DNA of 8,185 bases from JBDKTH01 sp964558295 (GTDB lineage Bacteria; Planctomycetota; Planctomycetia; Pirellulales; Thermoguttaceae): positions 1-8,185 of the forward strand of contig CAZLDQ010000236.1 of the NCBI GenBank assembly GCA_964558295.1, read 5' to 3'. The notes under the pieces were generated by a model that saw only the letters and a program-made list of their open reading frames with translations, ran no database searches and was not told where the DNA came from. This document shows, in pieces, positions 1-7,497 of the stretch. Both the position numbers and the translations under genes were made by a program. Position 1 is the stretch's first letter, and the number at the start of each line of letters is the position of its first letter.

Positions 1-52
1 CGCCTTGTTCCACCCCATCTTTGCCAGGTAGCACGCACAATTTCAGGGACGA

Positions 53-730
53 CTATTTAAGCTGCTTGAGAAGATGCTCGGCGACCTGAGCCGCTTCGAC
101 CTGAATTCCTTGGTCGTTGAAGTGGACGCCGTCGGGACGGTAGTATTCCGGGTGGCCGTCGACCAGGCTGAACAGGTCATTGACCGGAATGCCGGCCTGG
201 GTGATCTGTTCCAAGGCAATCTGGTTGCGCTGCTTGATCCGTTCGGTCTGTGGGCTGACCTCGGCCAGATTGTCCCGATTGCGCATCGGCGTGATCGTCG
301 CCCACACCAGCTTGGCCCCGGGGGCATACTTCTTGATCGTGGACAACAACTCCGGGAAGTGCGTTTTATACTGCTCTTCGGTGTAGCCCCAACCATGCAG
401 GCCGTTGTTGAAGTGAACCACGTCGAACCTGTACTGCTGGAGGACCAGAGCCACCTCGGCCAACAGCACCGGGTCGCCGACCGACTTCGACGTGGTCAAC
501 CGGGCCACGGAAGCCTTCTCCTTGAGCAGCTCGGCGACCTTCGGGTAATAGCCCTGCGTGATCGAATCGCCAATCAAGAGAATCCGCGGCAGTTCCGAGG
601 TGTTGGCCTCCGGAATCCAGATGTTGCACCATTCGATCGCCTCGCGGGAGATCTTCGGCTCGTCGGCATATACGGTGGCCGCGACCGTCGCGAGCAATAG
701 TCCCATAGTCATGGCAAGATTACGTTTCAT
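53..730 (-). CDS. Secreted SGNH/GDSL-family hydrolase (probable carbohydrate esterase)
   Basis: A 225-residue protein with an N-terminal signal peptide (Lys2-Arg3, a hydrophobic core at about 6-20, likely cleavage after VYA at residue 22), so it should act outside the cytoplasm. Block I is LLIGDSITQG with nucleophile Ser56. Gly85 lies in a block II-like position. FNNGLHGW (107-114) supplies the block III oxyanion-hole Asn109. PDGVHF (199-204) supplies block V with Asp200 and His203, so the full Ser-Asp-His triad is present and the length is normal for a single-domain member. The family deacylates sugars, lipids or polysaccharides; the substrate cannot be read from sequence, but the neighbours suggest a glycan O-acyl group. 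The ATG is preceded by AAGGAG at good spacing. It lies 80 bases downstream of the beta-helix gene and probably belongs to the same unit, though a hairpin lies between them. Family assignment is firm; esterase activity is inferred. Confidence 0.93.
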   Translation of the reverse strand: MKRNLAMTMGLLLATVAATVYADEPKISREAIEWCNIWIPEANTSELPRILLIGDSITQGYYPKVAELLKEKASVARLTTSKSVGDPVLLAEVALVLQQYRFDVVHFNNGLHGWGYTEEQYKTHFPELLSTIKKYAPGAKLVWATITPMRNRDNLAEVSPQTERIKQRNQIALEQITQAGIPVNDLFSLVDGHPEYYRPDGVHFNDQGIQVEAAQVAEHLLKQLK

Positions 731-773
731 TGATGAGTCTCCTTCCGTACACCACTGTCATGTTTGCATATAT

Positions 774-807
774 CATTGAGCCGGCGGACAAGTTCGCCGG
801 CTCAATG
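774..807 (-). terminator. Perfect 13-bp inverted repeat between the beta-helix and SGNH genes
   Basis: Arms 774-786 (CATTGAGCCGGCG) and 795-807 are exact reverse complements around an 8-base loop. The hairpin begins only a few bases after the TAG stop of the beta-helix gene and ends about 43 bases before the SGNH start. Read on the minus strand it is followed by GATATATGCAAACA, which is AT-rich but has no U-tract. It is therefore not a textbook intrinsic terminator. It could be a partial terminator, a 3'-end stabiliser or a processing site that sets different expression of the two genes. Confidence 0.6.
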
Positions 808-810
808 TCA

Positions 811-3800
811 CTACTGCGGCTTCTCCACGACCGGCCACTTGGCGCGGAGCGGGGCTTCATACAGCCCAATCTCTTCCAACGGGATCGGGCGGAAACCAAT
901 CCGGTCCATTAGGGCCTGGTCTGGCTTCCAAGGGAACTGCCGGCCGGCCACGTCCGTCGTGCCTGGCGACTGATCGGTAATCAGGTTGCCACGCACGTCC
1001 TGGTTCCCCTGATCGCGGACCAGAAACACACCACACTGGTAAACCAAGTTTCGCCAGATCATGTTCACATCGGGATCGTGGGCCAATCGGGCTAAGAGCG
1101 GATAACGGGTGCTGTAGGGTGGTTTGCGGATGTCCACGACCTCGGTCGTCTCCTTGATGACCCGATCGCTCTCGACGAACGCGGCCCACCGCTTCGGCCC
1201 CCAGGGGGAGAAGCTCACAGCGTGGAGGCAGTCGACGAACAGGTTGTTGTCGACCACGTTCTCCTTGCCGCCATGGATCTGGACGCCGCCGAAATTGCCG
1301 TCCGAGCAGCGATAGAAGATGTTACCGTAGATCAGCGTGTCGCTGATGGCGTCGTCCAACCGTACGCCCGACTGGCCGCAGGGGCGCCCGCTGGCGATGT
1401 CGTGCCAGTAGTTCCAGCGGATCACGTTGCCCCGATAGGTCGGATTGAACCACATGTCCAGCCCACCCTGGTCGTCGGTTTCCAGAACCACATGGTGAAT
1501 TTCGTTCAACTCGATCGTATGATCGTTCCCCTCGATCCGCATCGCATGGCCGGGCGAATCGTGGAACAGGTTGTGGGCGATCCGGTTGCCCACGCCTTCA
1601 AGCTTCACGGCCGGCGTGTAGGTGCGCCAGACGCGGGAGAAATCGTAGACGTGACAGTTCTCCACGAGGTGTCCGGCCGGCGCAAGCGTCTTGCGGTCGC
1701 CGCCTGTAACGATCGTGCCGCCACGGCCAAGCGTGTAGAGGTCGCAGCCTACGATGCCGTGGCTCGTGCCGCCGTTCACGATGACGGCCGTTCCGCCCAG
1801 GTGATGGATCGAGCAGCCGGCCACCAGGCAATGGTCGCCGCCGCGAATCACCAGCCCGTCAGTCTGGCCAAGTTGGAAGTCCAAGCCGCAGATTGCCACA
1901 TGGGAGACCCGGTCCATCTCGACCATCGGCGCGCCGAGCACCGACAGCTCCAATTCGGCCTGTTGCGGGTCGACCGGCGGGTAGACGTAGAGGATTCCGG
2001 TTGCCCGATCCAGATACCACTCGCCCGGCAGGTCGAGTTCTTCCAACAGGTTAAACGCAAAGTAGGGATATCCTTCACGCACTTCGAAGGGATTGGTCGG
2101 GGCCACGGTGATCTGGCGCGTCTTGGTGTCGAGCGAAGCGACCCCCATCACCACGTCGGCCCAGAGGTGCTGGAAATAGCCGTAGAGATGGAGGTCCTTT
2201 TGCGGCCAGCCGCCGGGTCGGTCACCTTCATATTGGAACACAAAGCCCTGCTTCTTGGCCGGGTCACCTTGCTGGACTACCTTTTCGACTTTGATGAACC
2301 CTTCGTTTGGCCAGCGGGCTACCGTGAGCGGCTTGCGGTTCGAGAACAATTCCATGACCGGCTGCGTCCCGTGCCCCACGCTCGGCACGGCTCGGGTGAA
2401 GTCGCTTATGCCGGCGGCGTGCAAATCGAATTGTACGACCTTGCCCCGGGCCGCCTCGGGAATCCGGGCGACGACGGCCGGATCGCTGACCGGCGCACAT
2501 CCCGTCAATCGCACGCCGCCGTAAAGCCTCGCCGACTCGCCCGGATAGGCTTGGTAGACGACCGGCGATTCGGCCGTGCCCGAGTCCTGTTCGGTAAGCT
2601 GGAAGGTCTCCTTGCGGGGATATTCCCCTTCGCGCAAGTAGACGGCCACGCCACCCGGCGGCAGCTTGGCACGGCGGCGATACTCGCGGATCATGTCGCG
2701 GGCTTTTTCCAGACTGGCCAAGGGACGTTCCTTAGTGCCGGGGTTTGTGTCCGAACCGTTGGGAGCGACATACAACCCGCCGGCCGGCTTGGGCAGCCGG
2801 ATCTTGGTGCGCGAGGCCGTTGGGTCGCGTGGCGGCAGCCCCTTTTCCACGCGGTTCAACTCTCGCACGCACTCCTGAGCTTCCCAGCGGTGATGCGGCG
2901 GGGCGTCGGTCATCGCTCCTACCTTGCCATATTCGACTCGAGCGTCCGACACGTTCCGTTCCCGGCCGTAGCTGGCGGCAATCTGCAATTGGGCCTGCGA
3001 CTTGTAATGGGCCGGGGCCTCCGGTTCCAGCAGCACCTTGGCATATTCAGTCCGTGCGGTGGCATACTCGCCGGCCGCGAAACAGACGTGGGCCATCTCC
3101 AACTGGGCGTCCAGCTTTTCCCGAGACGAGAGCGCGGTAAACGTCATCGCTTTGAGGTACTGCATTCGGGCCGCTGTCAGATCCCCTTCATCGCGAGACT
3201 TGCGCGCCAGTTGCAGGCTGACCACTGCCCGTTGACGGTCCGACAGCCCAGGGAGCGCGAGCATTTTTTCCAGCACGGCCGCAGCCGGCGCATTGCCGGT
3301 CTCGGTCATCAGTTGCAGTGTCGAGGCCAAAGCCGCCTGCGTCTGCGACGCGCTGACGTCGCTCATCTCCGCCACGCGGGCAAACTCGGCCAGCGCCGCC
3401 GGCCCCTTCTTCTGCTGTTGGTACACGCGGGCCAGGCACAAGCGGGCGAAGGCGTGCCGGTCAGGATGCAGGTACTTGTCCTGCAAGATCGCGTTATACG
3501 CGTCCTGCGCCGCCGCATAGTCCTTGGTTTCGACGAGACGTTCGGCTTGAGCAAAACGCGTGGCCACCGAGTCATCCAACGGGGCATAGAACAGGGCCTG
3601 CTTAACGATCTCGGCCGTCGAGAGGGCCCGGTCAAAAATGGCCACCTCATCGACGTCGAGTACCGTGGACCCCCAGCCAGCCCCGGCAAAGCCGATGCGG
3701 AAGGAGGCTCCAGACGGCGAAGGTGCACAATCCCCCTCGAACGGCCCAGAGGCGATCAACCGGCCGTCGAGATGGAGACGCATCGTTTGCCCATCCCAGG

Positions 3801-4380
3801 ATGCGACCAAGTGGTGCCAGGCGTTGTCGATCATTGGGCCGCCGCTCGTGCCAATCGCATGAGACGGCTTGGGTCGGCCGATCTCGAAGCCCACGACGTT
3901 TTCCGGATAGTGGAGCGTGACGCGGAAACCGTCCCAGTAGCCGGAGCCGACGGAGAAGAGCGTCCCGCCGGTGCGCACCGAATCGCCTTGAATGGTTCCC
4001 GGTCCGTGGGTCCTAACCCAGGCGGCCACGGTAAAGGCCCGCTTCGACACGGCAAACGGTTCGGCGGCCAGATAGTCCTGATCCAATCGCACAGCCTGCT
4101 TCTTCGGCCAGCGTCCCTCGACCCAATTGGGCTCGCCCGCCTTCCCCTTGGCTGCCCGTAGCACGAGGGCATCGTTCGGACCGGCCCGGTTGGCTAGCGG
4201 CTTGCCCGTGCTGTGCTCAAAGGTGTAGTAACGCACCAGGCCGGGCGCCTTGAGCATCGTGTCGCGATGCCGGCACCAAGCTTCGTAAGAACCGACGCCC
4301 GAAGGATCGGCCATCGAGATCGGCGAGAAAACGCCCAGCGCCACTATCAACCACGTCGTACGAATTGCCAATCGGAGCAT
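811..4380 (-). CDS. Large secreted LamG - TPR-like - right-handed beta-helix protein
   Basis: A 1189-residue protein. The frame is open further upstream (to 4464), but the ATG at 4380 has AGAGGA about 9 bases before it and begins directly with a signal peptide (MLRLAIRTTW, hydrophobic to about 22, likely cleavage near SMA-DP). Domains seen in order: a LamG/concanavalin-A-like jelly-roll at about 45-265 (YYTFEHSTGKPLANRAG, AFTVAAWVRT, WHHLVASWDG, VDEVAIFDRALS); helical repeats resembling TPRs at about 275-510 (AERLVETKDYAAAQDAYNAI, AAGEYATARTEYAKVL); then from 536 the opening LYVAPNGSDTNPGTKERPL typical of secreted pectate-lyase-like proteins, followed by a right-handed parallel beta-helix to about 1140 with N/H/G-rich rungs (NRIAHNLFHD, NHTIELNEIHH-like turns). 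The beta-helix part resembles glycoside hydrolase families of the GH141 type, but I cannot assign catalytic residues. It probably binds and cleaves a polysaccharide outside the cell. The three-module fusion is unusual. Confidence 0.92.
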   Translation of the reverse strand: MLRLAIRTTWLIVALGVFSPISMADPSGVGSYEAWCRHRDTMLKAPGLVRYYTFEHSTGKPLANRAGPNDALVLRAAKGKAGEPNWVEGRWPKKQAVRLDQDYLAAEPFAVSKRAFTVAAWVRTHGPGTIQGDSVRTGGTLFSVGSGYWDGFRVTLHYPENVVGFEIGRPKPSHAIGTSGGPMIDNAWHHLVASWDGQTMRLHLDGRLIASGPFEGDCAPSPSGASFRIGFAGAGWGSTVLDVDEVAIFDRALSTAEIVKQALFYAPLDDSVATRFAQAERLVETKDYAAAQDAYNAILQDKYLHPDRHAFARLCLARVYQQQKKGPAALAEFARVAEMSDVSASQTQAALASTLQLMTETGNAPAAAVLEKMLALPGLSDRQRAVVSLQLARKSRDEGDLTAARMQYLKAMTFTALSSREKLDAQLEMAHVCFAAGEYATARTEYAKVLLEPEAPAHYKSQAQLQIAASYGRERNVSDARVEYGKVGAMTDAPPHHRWEAQECVRELNRVEKGLPPRDPTASRTKIRLPKPAGGLYVAPNGSDTNPGTKERPLASLEKARDMIREYRRRAKLPPGGVAVYLREGEYPRKETFQLTEQDSGTAESPVVYQAYPGESARLYGGVRLTGCAPVSDPAVVARIPEAARGKVVQFDLHAAGISDFTRAVPSVGHGTQPVMELFSNRKPLTVARWPNEGFIKVEKVVQQGDPAKKQGFVFQYEGDRPGGWPQKDLHLYGYFQHLWADVVMGVASLDTKTRQITVAPTNPFEVREGYPYFAFNLLEELDLPGEWYLDRATGILYVYPPVDPQQAELELSVLGAPMVEMDRVSHVAICGLDFQLGQTDGLVIRGGDHCLVAGCSIHHLGGTAVIVNGGTSHGIVGCDLYTLGRGGTIVTGGDRKTLAPAGHLVENCHVYDFSRVWRTYTPAVKLEGVGNRIAHNLFHDSPGHAMRIEGNDHTIELNEIHHVVLETDDQGGLDMWFNPTYRGNVIRWNYWHDIASGRPCGQSGVRLDDAISDTLIYGNIFYRCSDGNFGGVQIHGGKENVVDNNLFVDCLHAVSFSPWGPKRWAAFVESDRVIKETTEVVDIRKPPYSTRYPLLARLAHDPDVNMIWRNLVYQCGVFLVRDQGNQDVRGNLITDQSPGTTDVAGRQFPWKPDQALMDRIGFRPIPLEEIGLYEAPLRAKWPVVEKPQ

Positions 4381-4481
4381 CAGTGTTATCCTCTTTGTCG
4401 TTGTGCCCCGTATGCTTCCATGACCATTTTGCCGGTGGACCTGCCCGCCGACCAAATGGGCCACAAATCTGCTTCACATTA

Positions 4482-4499
4482 CCGCCGCAGACTCGGCGG
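4482..4499 (-). terminator. Small GC hairpin just after the ThuA-like gene
   Basis: CCGCCG (4482-4487) and CGGCGG (4494-4499) form a 6-bp stem with a 6-base loop, starting 1-2 bases after the TAA stop of the ThuA-like gene. The minus-strand sequence beyond it (TAATGTGAAG) has no U-tract. It may be a weak terminator or 3'-end structure; it could also be chance in GC-rich DNA. Confidence 0.35.
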
Positions 4500-4500
4500 C

Positions 4501-5445
4501 TTATTCTCCCTGAGCCCGCTGAATCCACTGTTCGGTTTTCTCGCGGGTCCAATCGCCTGGGCGCCCAGCTTCCTGATTGGCTTCGAGCTCCTCGGCGGTG
4601 GGCGTCTTGGTCGCCACGCCGTCGGCCGGGACCTCGGCTTTTGCCACCCAGACAATCGCATTAAGCACCAGCTTGCGCAGGTTGTCATTGGCCCAGTTCC
4701 AATGGAAATGGCCGCCGGTGAAGCCAAACCCGCGCCCACCGTCCGGTCGCTGGTAGACCCAGGCCAGATGTTCGGGCATGCCGAGCCGCGCGCGAACTGC
4801 CGCGTTGCCGCTGTGCGGGCCGTCTTGGCCCTGGCGGGTGCGGTCGGGCGGAACAGCCGTCAAGATGGGAACGACGCCATCCATCGGATCGCGAAACCGC
4901 ATGTGGTAATACCATTCGTCGTGAATCGCAAACGGCTTCACCCCCCGCGTTACCGCATGTTCAGGCAGTGATTTGAACTCGGCCTTCCAACTCGGATTGA
5001 TCGACCAGAACTGCTCATAGTATCCGCCGATCCAGTTGAGCATGTAGCTTCCACGCTCCTTGTTGCCCACATCGAGCGAATAGTGCAAGAAGGCCAACCC
5101 CACACCGTTCTTCGCCAAAGCGTCTAGCTCCGCGTAGTGCGAGCCGATCACGCTGTTGCCATCGCAGGCGATCACAATCGCTGCGGCATCGTCCAACACG
5201 TCGAGGTCTTTCGGCCAGCCGCCTTGATGAACCACGGCCTTGACGCCGGGAACGTTTTCATTGAGCAACCGGGCTAACAGCAGGCAAGTGGCCGGGTGCG
5301 AATGCGCGCCCCAGCCGTGGCTCGACCGGCCTGGCAGGAAGACGATCTTCTTCGTCTCCGGCTCGGCTGCCGCCCGACGGAATGTCCCGAAAGAAAACGT
5401 CGCAACACTCAGCAGGCCGATCAGCAGCAGCTTCCGAGGACTCAT
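4501..5445 (-). CDS. Secreted ThuA-like domain protein
   Basis: A 314-residue protein. The frame is open to 5697, but residues encoded upstream of 5445 look non-coding. The ATG at 5445 begins a clear signal peptide (MSPRKLLLIGLLSVATFSFG, then RRAAA-EPE). GAGGAG lies about 11 bases before it. From about residue 33 to 270 it matches the ThuA-like (trehalose-utilisation, class-I amidotransferase-like) fold: a first strand KIVFLPGRSSHGWGAH, the strand AAAIVIACDG, the segment GVGLAFLHYSLDVG, then HDEWYYHMRF and the closing GRGFGFTGGHFHWNW. The HY at the usual nucleophile position shows no Cys, as is normal in ThuA proteins, so it is not a glutaminase. The C-terminal tail (about 280-314) is charged and helical. 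Planctomycetes carry many secreted ThuA-like proteins, often beside glycan-degrading enzymes; a role in sugar oxidation, isomerisation or binding is inferred only. It is 120 bases upstream of the beta-helix gene in the same direction. Confidence 0.92.
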   Translation of the reverse strand: MSPRKLLLIGLLSVATFSFGTFRRAAAEPETKKIVFLPGRSSHGWGAHSHPATCLLLARLLNENVPGVKAVVHQGGWPKDLDVLDDAAAIVIACDGNSVIGSHYAELDALAKNGVGLAFLHYSLDVGNKERGSYMLNWIGGYYEQFWSINPSWKAEFKSLPEHAVTRGVKPFAIHDEWYYHMRFRDPMDGVVPILTAVPPDRTRQGQDGPHSGNAAVRARLGMPEHLAWVYQRPDGGRGFGFTGGHFHWNWANDNLRKLVLNAIVWVAKAEVPADGVATKTPTAEELEANQEAGRPGDWTREKTEQWIQRAQGE

Positions 5446-5846
5446 GACGGTCAGGTCTCCTCTGGGCAGGGTGTGAGGTAGGATGCCAGGTTGGTGGGCT
5501 CTCTCGATTGTAGTTGCCAGACCAAGCCATCGCCAGAGACCAGGAACGAATCTGTCAACTCTGCGGCGCAGAGCAAAGCTCTTTGAGACCCGGCAAGCGG
5601 CATTGGAGGCCGTGGGCGAGAATGCTAAGCTGGGAAGTGCAGCAGGGATGCTGCAATGCCAGAGGAAGGAGCCTCTAGGGATGATGGAACCGAACAAAAA
5701 GGCGGAGGAGTCGCGGCCGGTGGAACGGGCGGAGAGGATCTTGCGATTCGATCCCCCCCATCCTCGGTTGCCGAAACCCTTGATGCCGCCTTGGGGAAAG
5801 GACCGCCCGCCGAAGTCCTGACCATTAGGCCACGTCGCCGCGTTAG
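5446..5846. other. Long gap upstream of the ThuA-like gene, no convincing gene
   Basis: About 400 bases separate the ThuA-like start from the amidotransferase remnant. Open frames exist on both strands, but their translations are Arg/Pro/Ser-rich with no recognisable motif. The stretch includes overlapping short palindromes at 5570-5585 (AGAGCAAAGCTCTTTG), an isolated TTGACA on the minus strand (5553-5558) and an isolated TACAAT (5507-5512). These two promoter-like hexamers are not correctly spaced with each other. It is probably the promoter and leader region of the ThuA-like gene plus eroded sequence. Confidence 0.5.
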
Positions 5847-6038
5847 GTCGACCGCTATCCGTTCTTCGGGCAGGAAGTCGCCTGGATCCGTCAGGCGCTC
5901 CACGCTGAGGTGCCTTTGTTGGGGATCTGCCTGGGGACGCAACGGTTGGCCAAGGCTCTCGGGGCGATGGAATCGTTCGGGCAGCAAGTGCTCAACCGCT
6001 TTGCTGTACGTTGCCGCAACGACGAGGCCGTTCAGTAA
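5847..6038 (+). pseudogene. Remnant of a class-I glutamine amidotransferase domain gene
   Basis: In one plus-strand frame, 63 codons run from just after a TAG (5844-5846) to a TAA (6036-6038). They begin VDRYPFFGQEVAWIRQALHA, continue EVPLLGICLGTQRLAKALGA, and finish with about 23 residues (MESFGQQVLNRFAVRCRN...). The first 40 residues match the centre of GMP-synthase-like type-1 glutamine amidotransferases, including the nucleophile elbow GICLGTQ with its Cys. The family normally spans about 190-240 residues. The N-terminal strand and GGPM region are absent because stops lie directly upstream. The C-terminal region with the catalytic His-x-Glu is also absent. There is no start codon or ribosome site in front. 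It is the only convincing plus-strand coding trace in the window, and its end overlaps the 3' end of the small membrane protein gene by 7 bases. I infer a truncated gene, perhaps also internally deleted before MESFGQQV. Confidence 0.75.
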
Positions 6039-6295
6039 TAGTATGGATCGCGAGCCTTGGTGGTCTTCTGATAGAGGCCCAACAGCAGCAGGGTTGGGGC
6101 CCACTGTCCGACGAACGTGCTCAACTGCGGGCGACCGAGGATCTGCAAGACGGCGGAGACCCCGACCGATCCGAGGGCGGCCCAAACAAAGGGGTCAGAC
6201 GCGACGCCCGGTTTCCGGGGCTCCGGCCGTGTGACTCGGGCTTCCGTGCGTTCCCCCGGAGGGGAGTGGGTGACGGCGGCAAAACGATCAGGCAT
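6032..6295 (-). CDS. Small two-helix membrane protein, unknown function
   Basis: An 87-residue protein. The ATG at 6295 is chosen over an earlier in-frame ATG (6439) because AAGGAG sits about 7 bases before it and the upstream residues look non-coding. Residues 1-33 are charged and proline-rich (ending PEPRKPGVASD), probably cytoplasmic. Two hydrophobic segments follow: about 36-53 (FVWAALGSVGVSAVLQIL) and about 61-76 (FVGQWAPTLLLLGLYQ), separated by a short GRPQLST turn. The tail is KTTKARDPYYY. The D-P-F-V-x-A-A-x-G-S and F-V-G-Q-W-A-P-T-x-L-L-L-G-L-Y pattern resembles small uncharacterised proteins I associate with planctomycetes; I know no function. It lies 252 bases downstream of the lyase gene and may be independently transcribed. 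Confidence 0.8.
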   Translation of the reverse strand: MPDRFAAVTHSPPGERTEARVTRPEPRKPGVASDPFVWAALGSVGVSAVLQILGRPQLSTFVGQWAPTLLLLGLYQKTTKARDPYYY

Positions 6296-6547
6296 CGGTT
6301 CTCTCCTTGCACACCCCCAGTGCCGATGCCACAAAACGGGAGGGGAATCGCTGGCAATCAGGCAGAATGGGGGACCTAGGGTGAATCGGGTCCAAACCGT
6401 TTGAAATAGTGCATATTCTGTGCCGCGTTCCGGCCCCACGACGATCGGTCGCCCACTCGTCGTGGTGGAACGGAGAAAAAAGGCGGGGCAAGTCCTGGCC
6501 GTTACCCAGCGATGTCAGAACATCGGGGGGGGCGTGGCCGGCGGTTG
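6296..6547. other. Gap between the lyase-like gene and the small membrane protein gene
   Basis: This 252-base stretch has no gene I can support. It holds a weak 6-bp hairpin, CGATGT (6510-6515) with ACATCG (6520-6525), about 23 bases after the lyase stop and without a U-tract on the minus strand. It also holds an odd palindrome, CAAAC-C-GTTTG (6391-6401), and the AAGGAG ribosome site of the next gene. I see no well-matched promoter. Confidence 0.4.
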
Positions 6548-7459
6548 TTATGCGCGGCCCCAGCTGAAGAAGCCGGCCGCTTCCAATTCCTCGCGCATCC
6601 GGGCGGCCTCGGCGGCCGAGAGGGTGGGCAGGGGGAGCCGCGGGGGACCGCATTCGTCACCGATCATCCCCATCAGGGCCTTCATGCCGGTCAGGCCGCG
6701 ATAACGCAACACAATCCGGATCATCTCCACGGCGCGAGCTTGGTCCTCGGCCGCGGCCGCAAAGTCCTGGCGTGCGACGGCGTCGAGGATTCGCCGGAAG
6801 AGCGGGGCGGCGAAGTTGTAGGTCGTGCCGATCGCCCCTTGCGCACCGATCACCAAGCCGCTCAGGAGCATCTCATCACGGCCGTAGAGGATGTTGAACC
6901 GTCCGCCGGCAAAGCGGAGCAGGGCCTGGTATTCGTCGACGGTCGGAGCGGTGTACTTGATGCCGGCAAAGTTCGGCAGACGCTCGGAAGCCTGACGTAG
7001 CAGTTCGACCATATCCAGCAGCACGCCGGTCATGCTCGGAATGTTGTAGTAGTAGAACGGCATGCCGGGAATCGCCGTGGTGATCTGGGCCAGGCAGTCG
7101 ACGAGAATCTCGACCGACGCCGGCTTGAAATACCAGGGCGGGCAGGCGGAGACGGCCGCCGCGCCGATCGTTTGGGCGTGAACGGCCAGACGCCGGGCCT
7201 CGACCAGACTGCAATGGCCGACATGGACGATCGTCGGAATCCGTCCCGCAGCCGCCTCGACAAACGCTTTGGCCGTAGCTTCGCGTTCTTCACTGGTAAG
7301 CGAAGCGCTTTCGCCCGTGCTTCCGCACACAAAAATCGCACTGACCCCTTCGCGGATCAGCCGATCGGTCATCGGTCCTACGCAATCAAGATTCAGCGTG
7401 CCGTCAGCCCGCATCGGGGTAAAGACTGCGGCGATCAACCCGGTAAACGACTCTGCCAT
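6548..7459 (-). CDS. N-acetylneuraminate lyase-like aldolase (DHDPS/NAL family)
   Basis: A 303-residue class-I aldolase, a normal full length. The frame is open to 7759, but ATG 7459 gives the usual family N-terminus (FTGLIAAVFTPM) and has GGAGAT about 10 bases before it. The family forms a Schiff base between lysine and a 2-keto acid. Visible residues: GSTGE (46-50) for the carboxylate, YYYNIP with catalytic Tyr138, and GIKYT with Schiff-base Lys168. Features favouring sialic-acid lyase over dihydrodipicolinate synthase are PPWYFKP (107-113), as in NPL-type lyases, and GRDE (193-196), which matches the substrate-binding Gly-x-Asp-Glu of NanA, followed by GTTYN (211-215). The likely reaction is cleavage of N-acetylneuraminate or a related keto-sugar acid to pyruvate plus an amino sugar or aldose, in the cytoplasm. 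Related keto-sugar aldolases remain possible. It has its own promoter candidate and is the first confident gene of the series. Confidence 0.93.
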   Translation of the reverse strand: MAESFTGLIAAVFTPMRADGTLNLDCVGPMTDRLIREGVSAIFVCGSTGESASLTSEEREATAKAFVEAAAGRIPTIVHVGHCSLVEARRLAVHAQTIGAAAVSACPPWYFKPASVEILVDCLAQITTAIPGMPFYYYNIPSMTGVLLDMVELLRQASERLPNFAGIKYTAPTVDEYQALLRFAGGRFNILYGRDEMLLSGLVIGAQGAIGTTYNFAAPLFRRILDAVARQDFAAAAEDQARAVEMIRIVLRYRGLTGMKALMGMIGDECGPPRLPLPTLSAAEAARMREELEAAGFFSWGRA

Positions 7460-7497
7460 CAAAACGATCTCCACAAGGTGCCCCGTGAATGACCTGA

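Noticed and set aside
1..52. Possible start of another minus-strand gene (ATGGGGTGGAACAAGGCG on the minus strand near 1-18)
   Set aside because: Only six codons are visible and there is no clear ribosome site.
1222..4161. A 979-codon open frame on the plus strand opposite the beta-helix gene
   Set aside because: It is an antisense shadow caused by GC-rich codon bias: its translation is rich in His, Arg, Val and Ala without domains, while the minus-strand frame shows a signal peptide and three recognisable modules.
4381..4464. N-terminal extension of the beta-helix protein from ATG 4464
   Set aside because: The 28 extra residues are not protein-like and would bury the signal peptide; ATG 4380 has a good ribosome site.
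5507..5558. Minus-strand TTGACA (5553-5558) and TACAAT (5507-5512) as the promoter of the ThuA-like gene
   Set aside because: The two hexamers are about 40 bases apart, so they cannot form one promoter, and neither has a good partner at 16-18 bases.
5446..5697. N-terminal extension of the ThuA-like protein by 84 residues
   Set aside because: The extra residues show no motif and precede a clear signal peptide starting at 5445 with a GAGGAG ribosome site.
5725..5770. tRNA-like stretch with GATTCGATCCCCC and GAGGAT/ATCCTC pairing
   Set aside because: Too short for a cloverleaf; no D-arm, anticodon arm or properly pairing T-stem.
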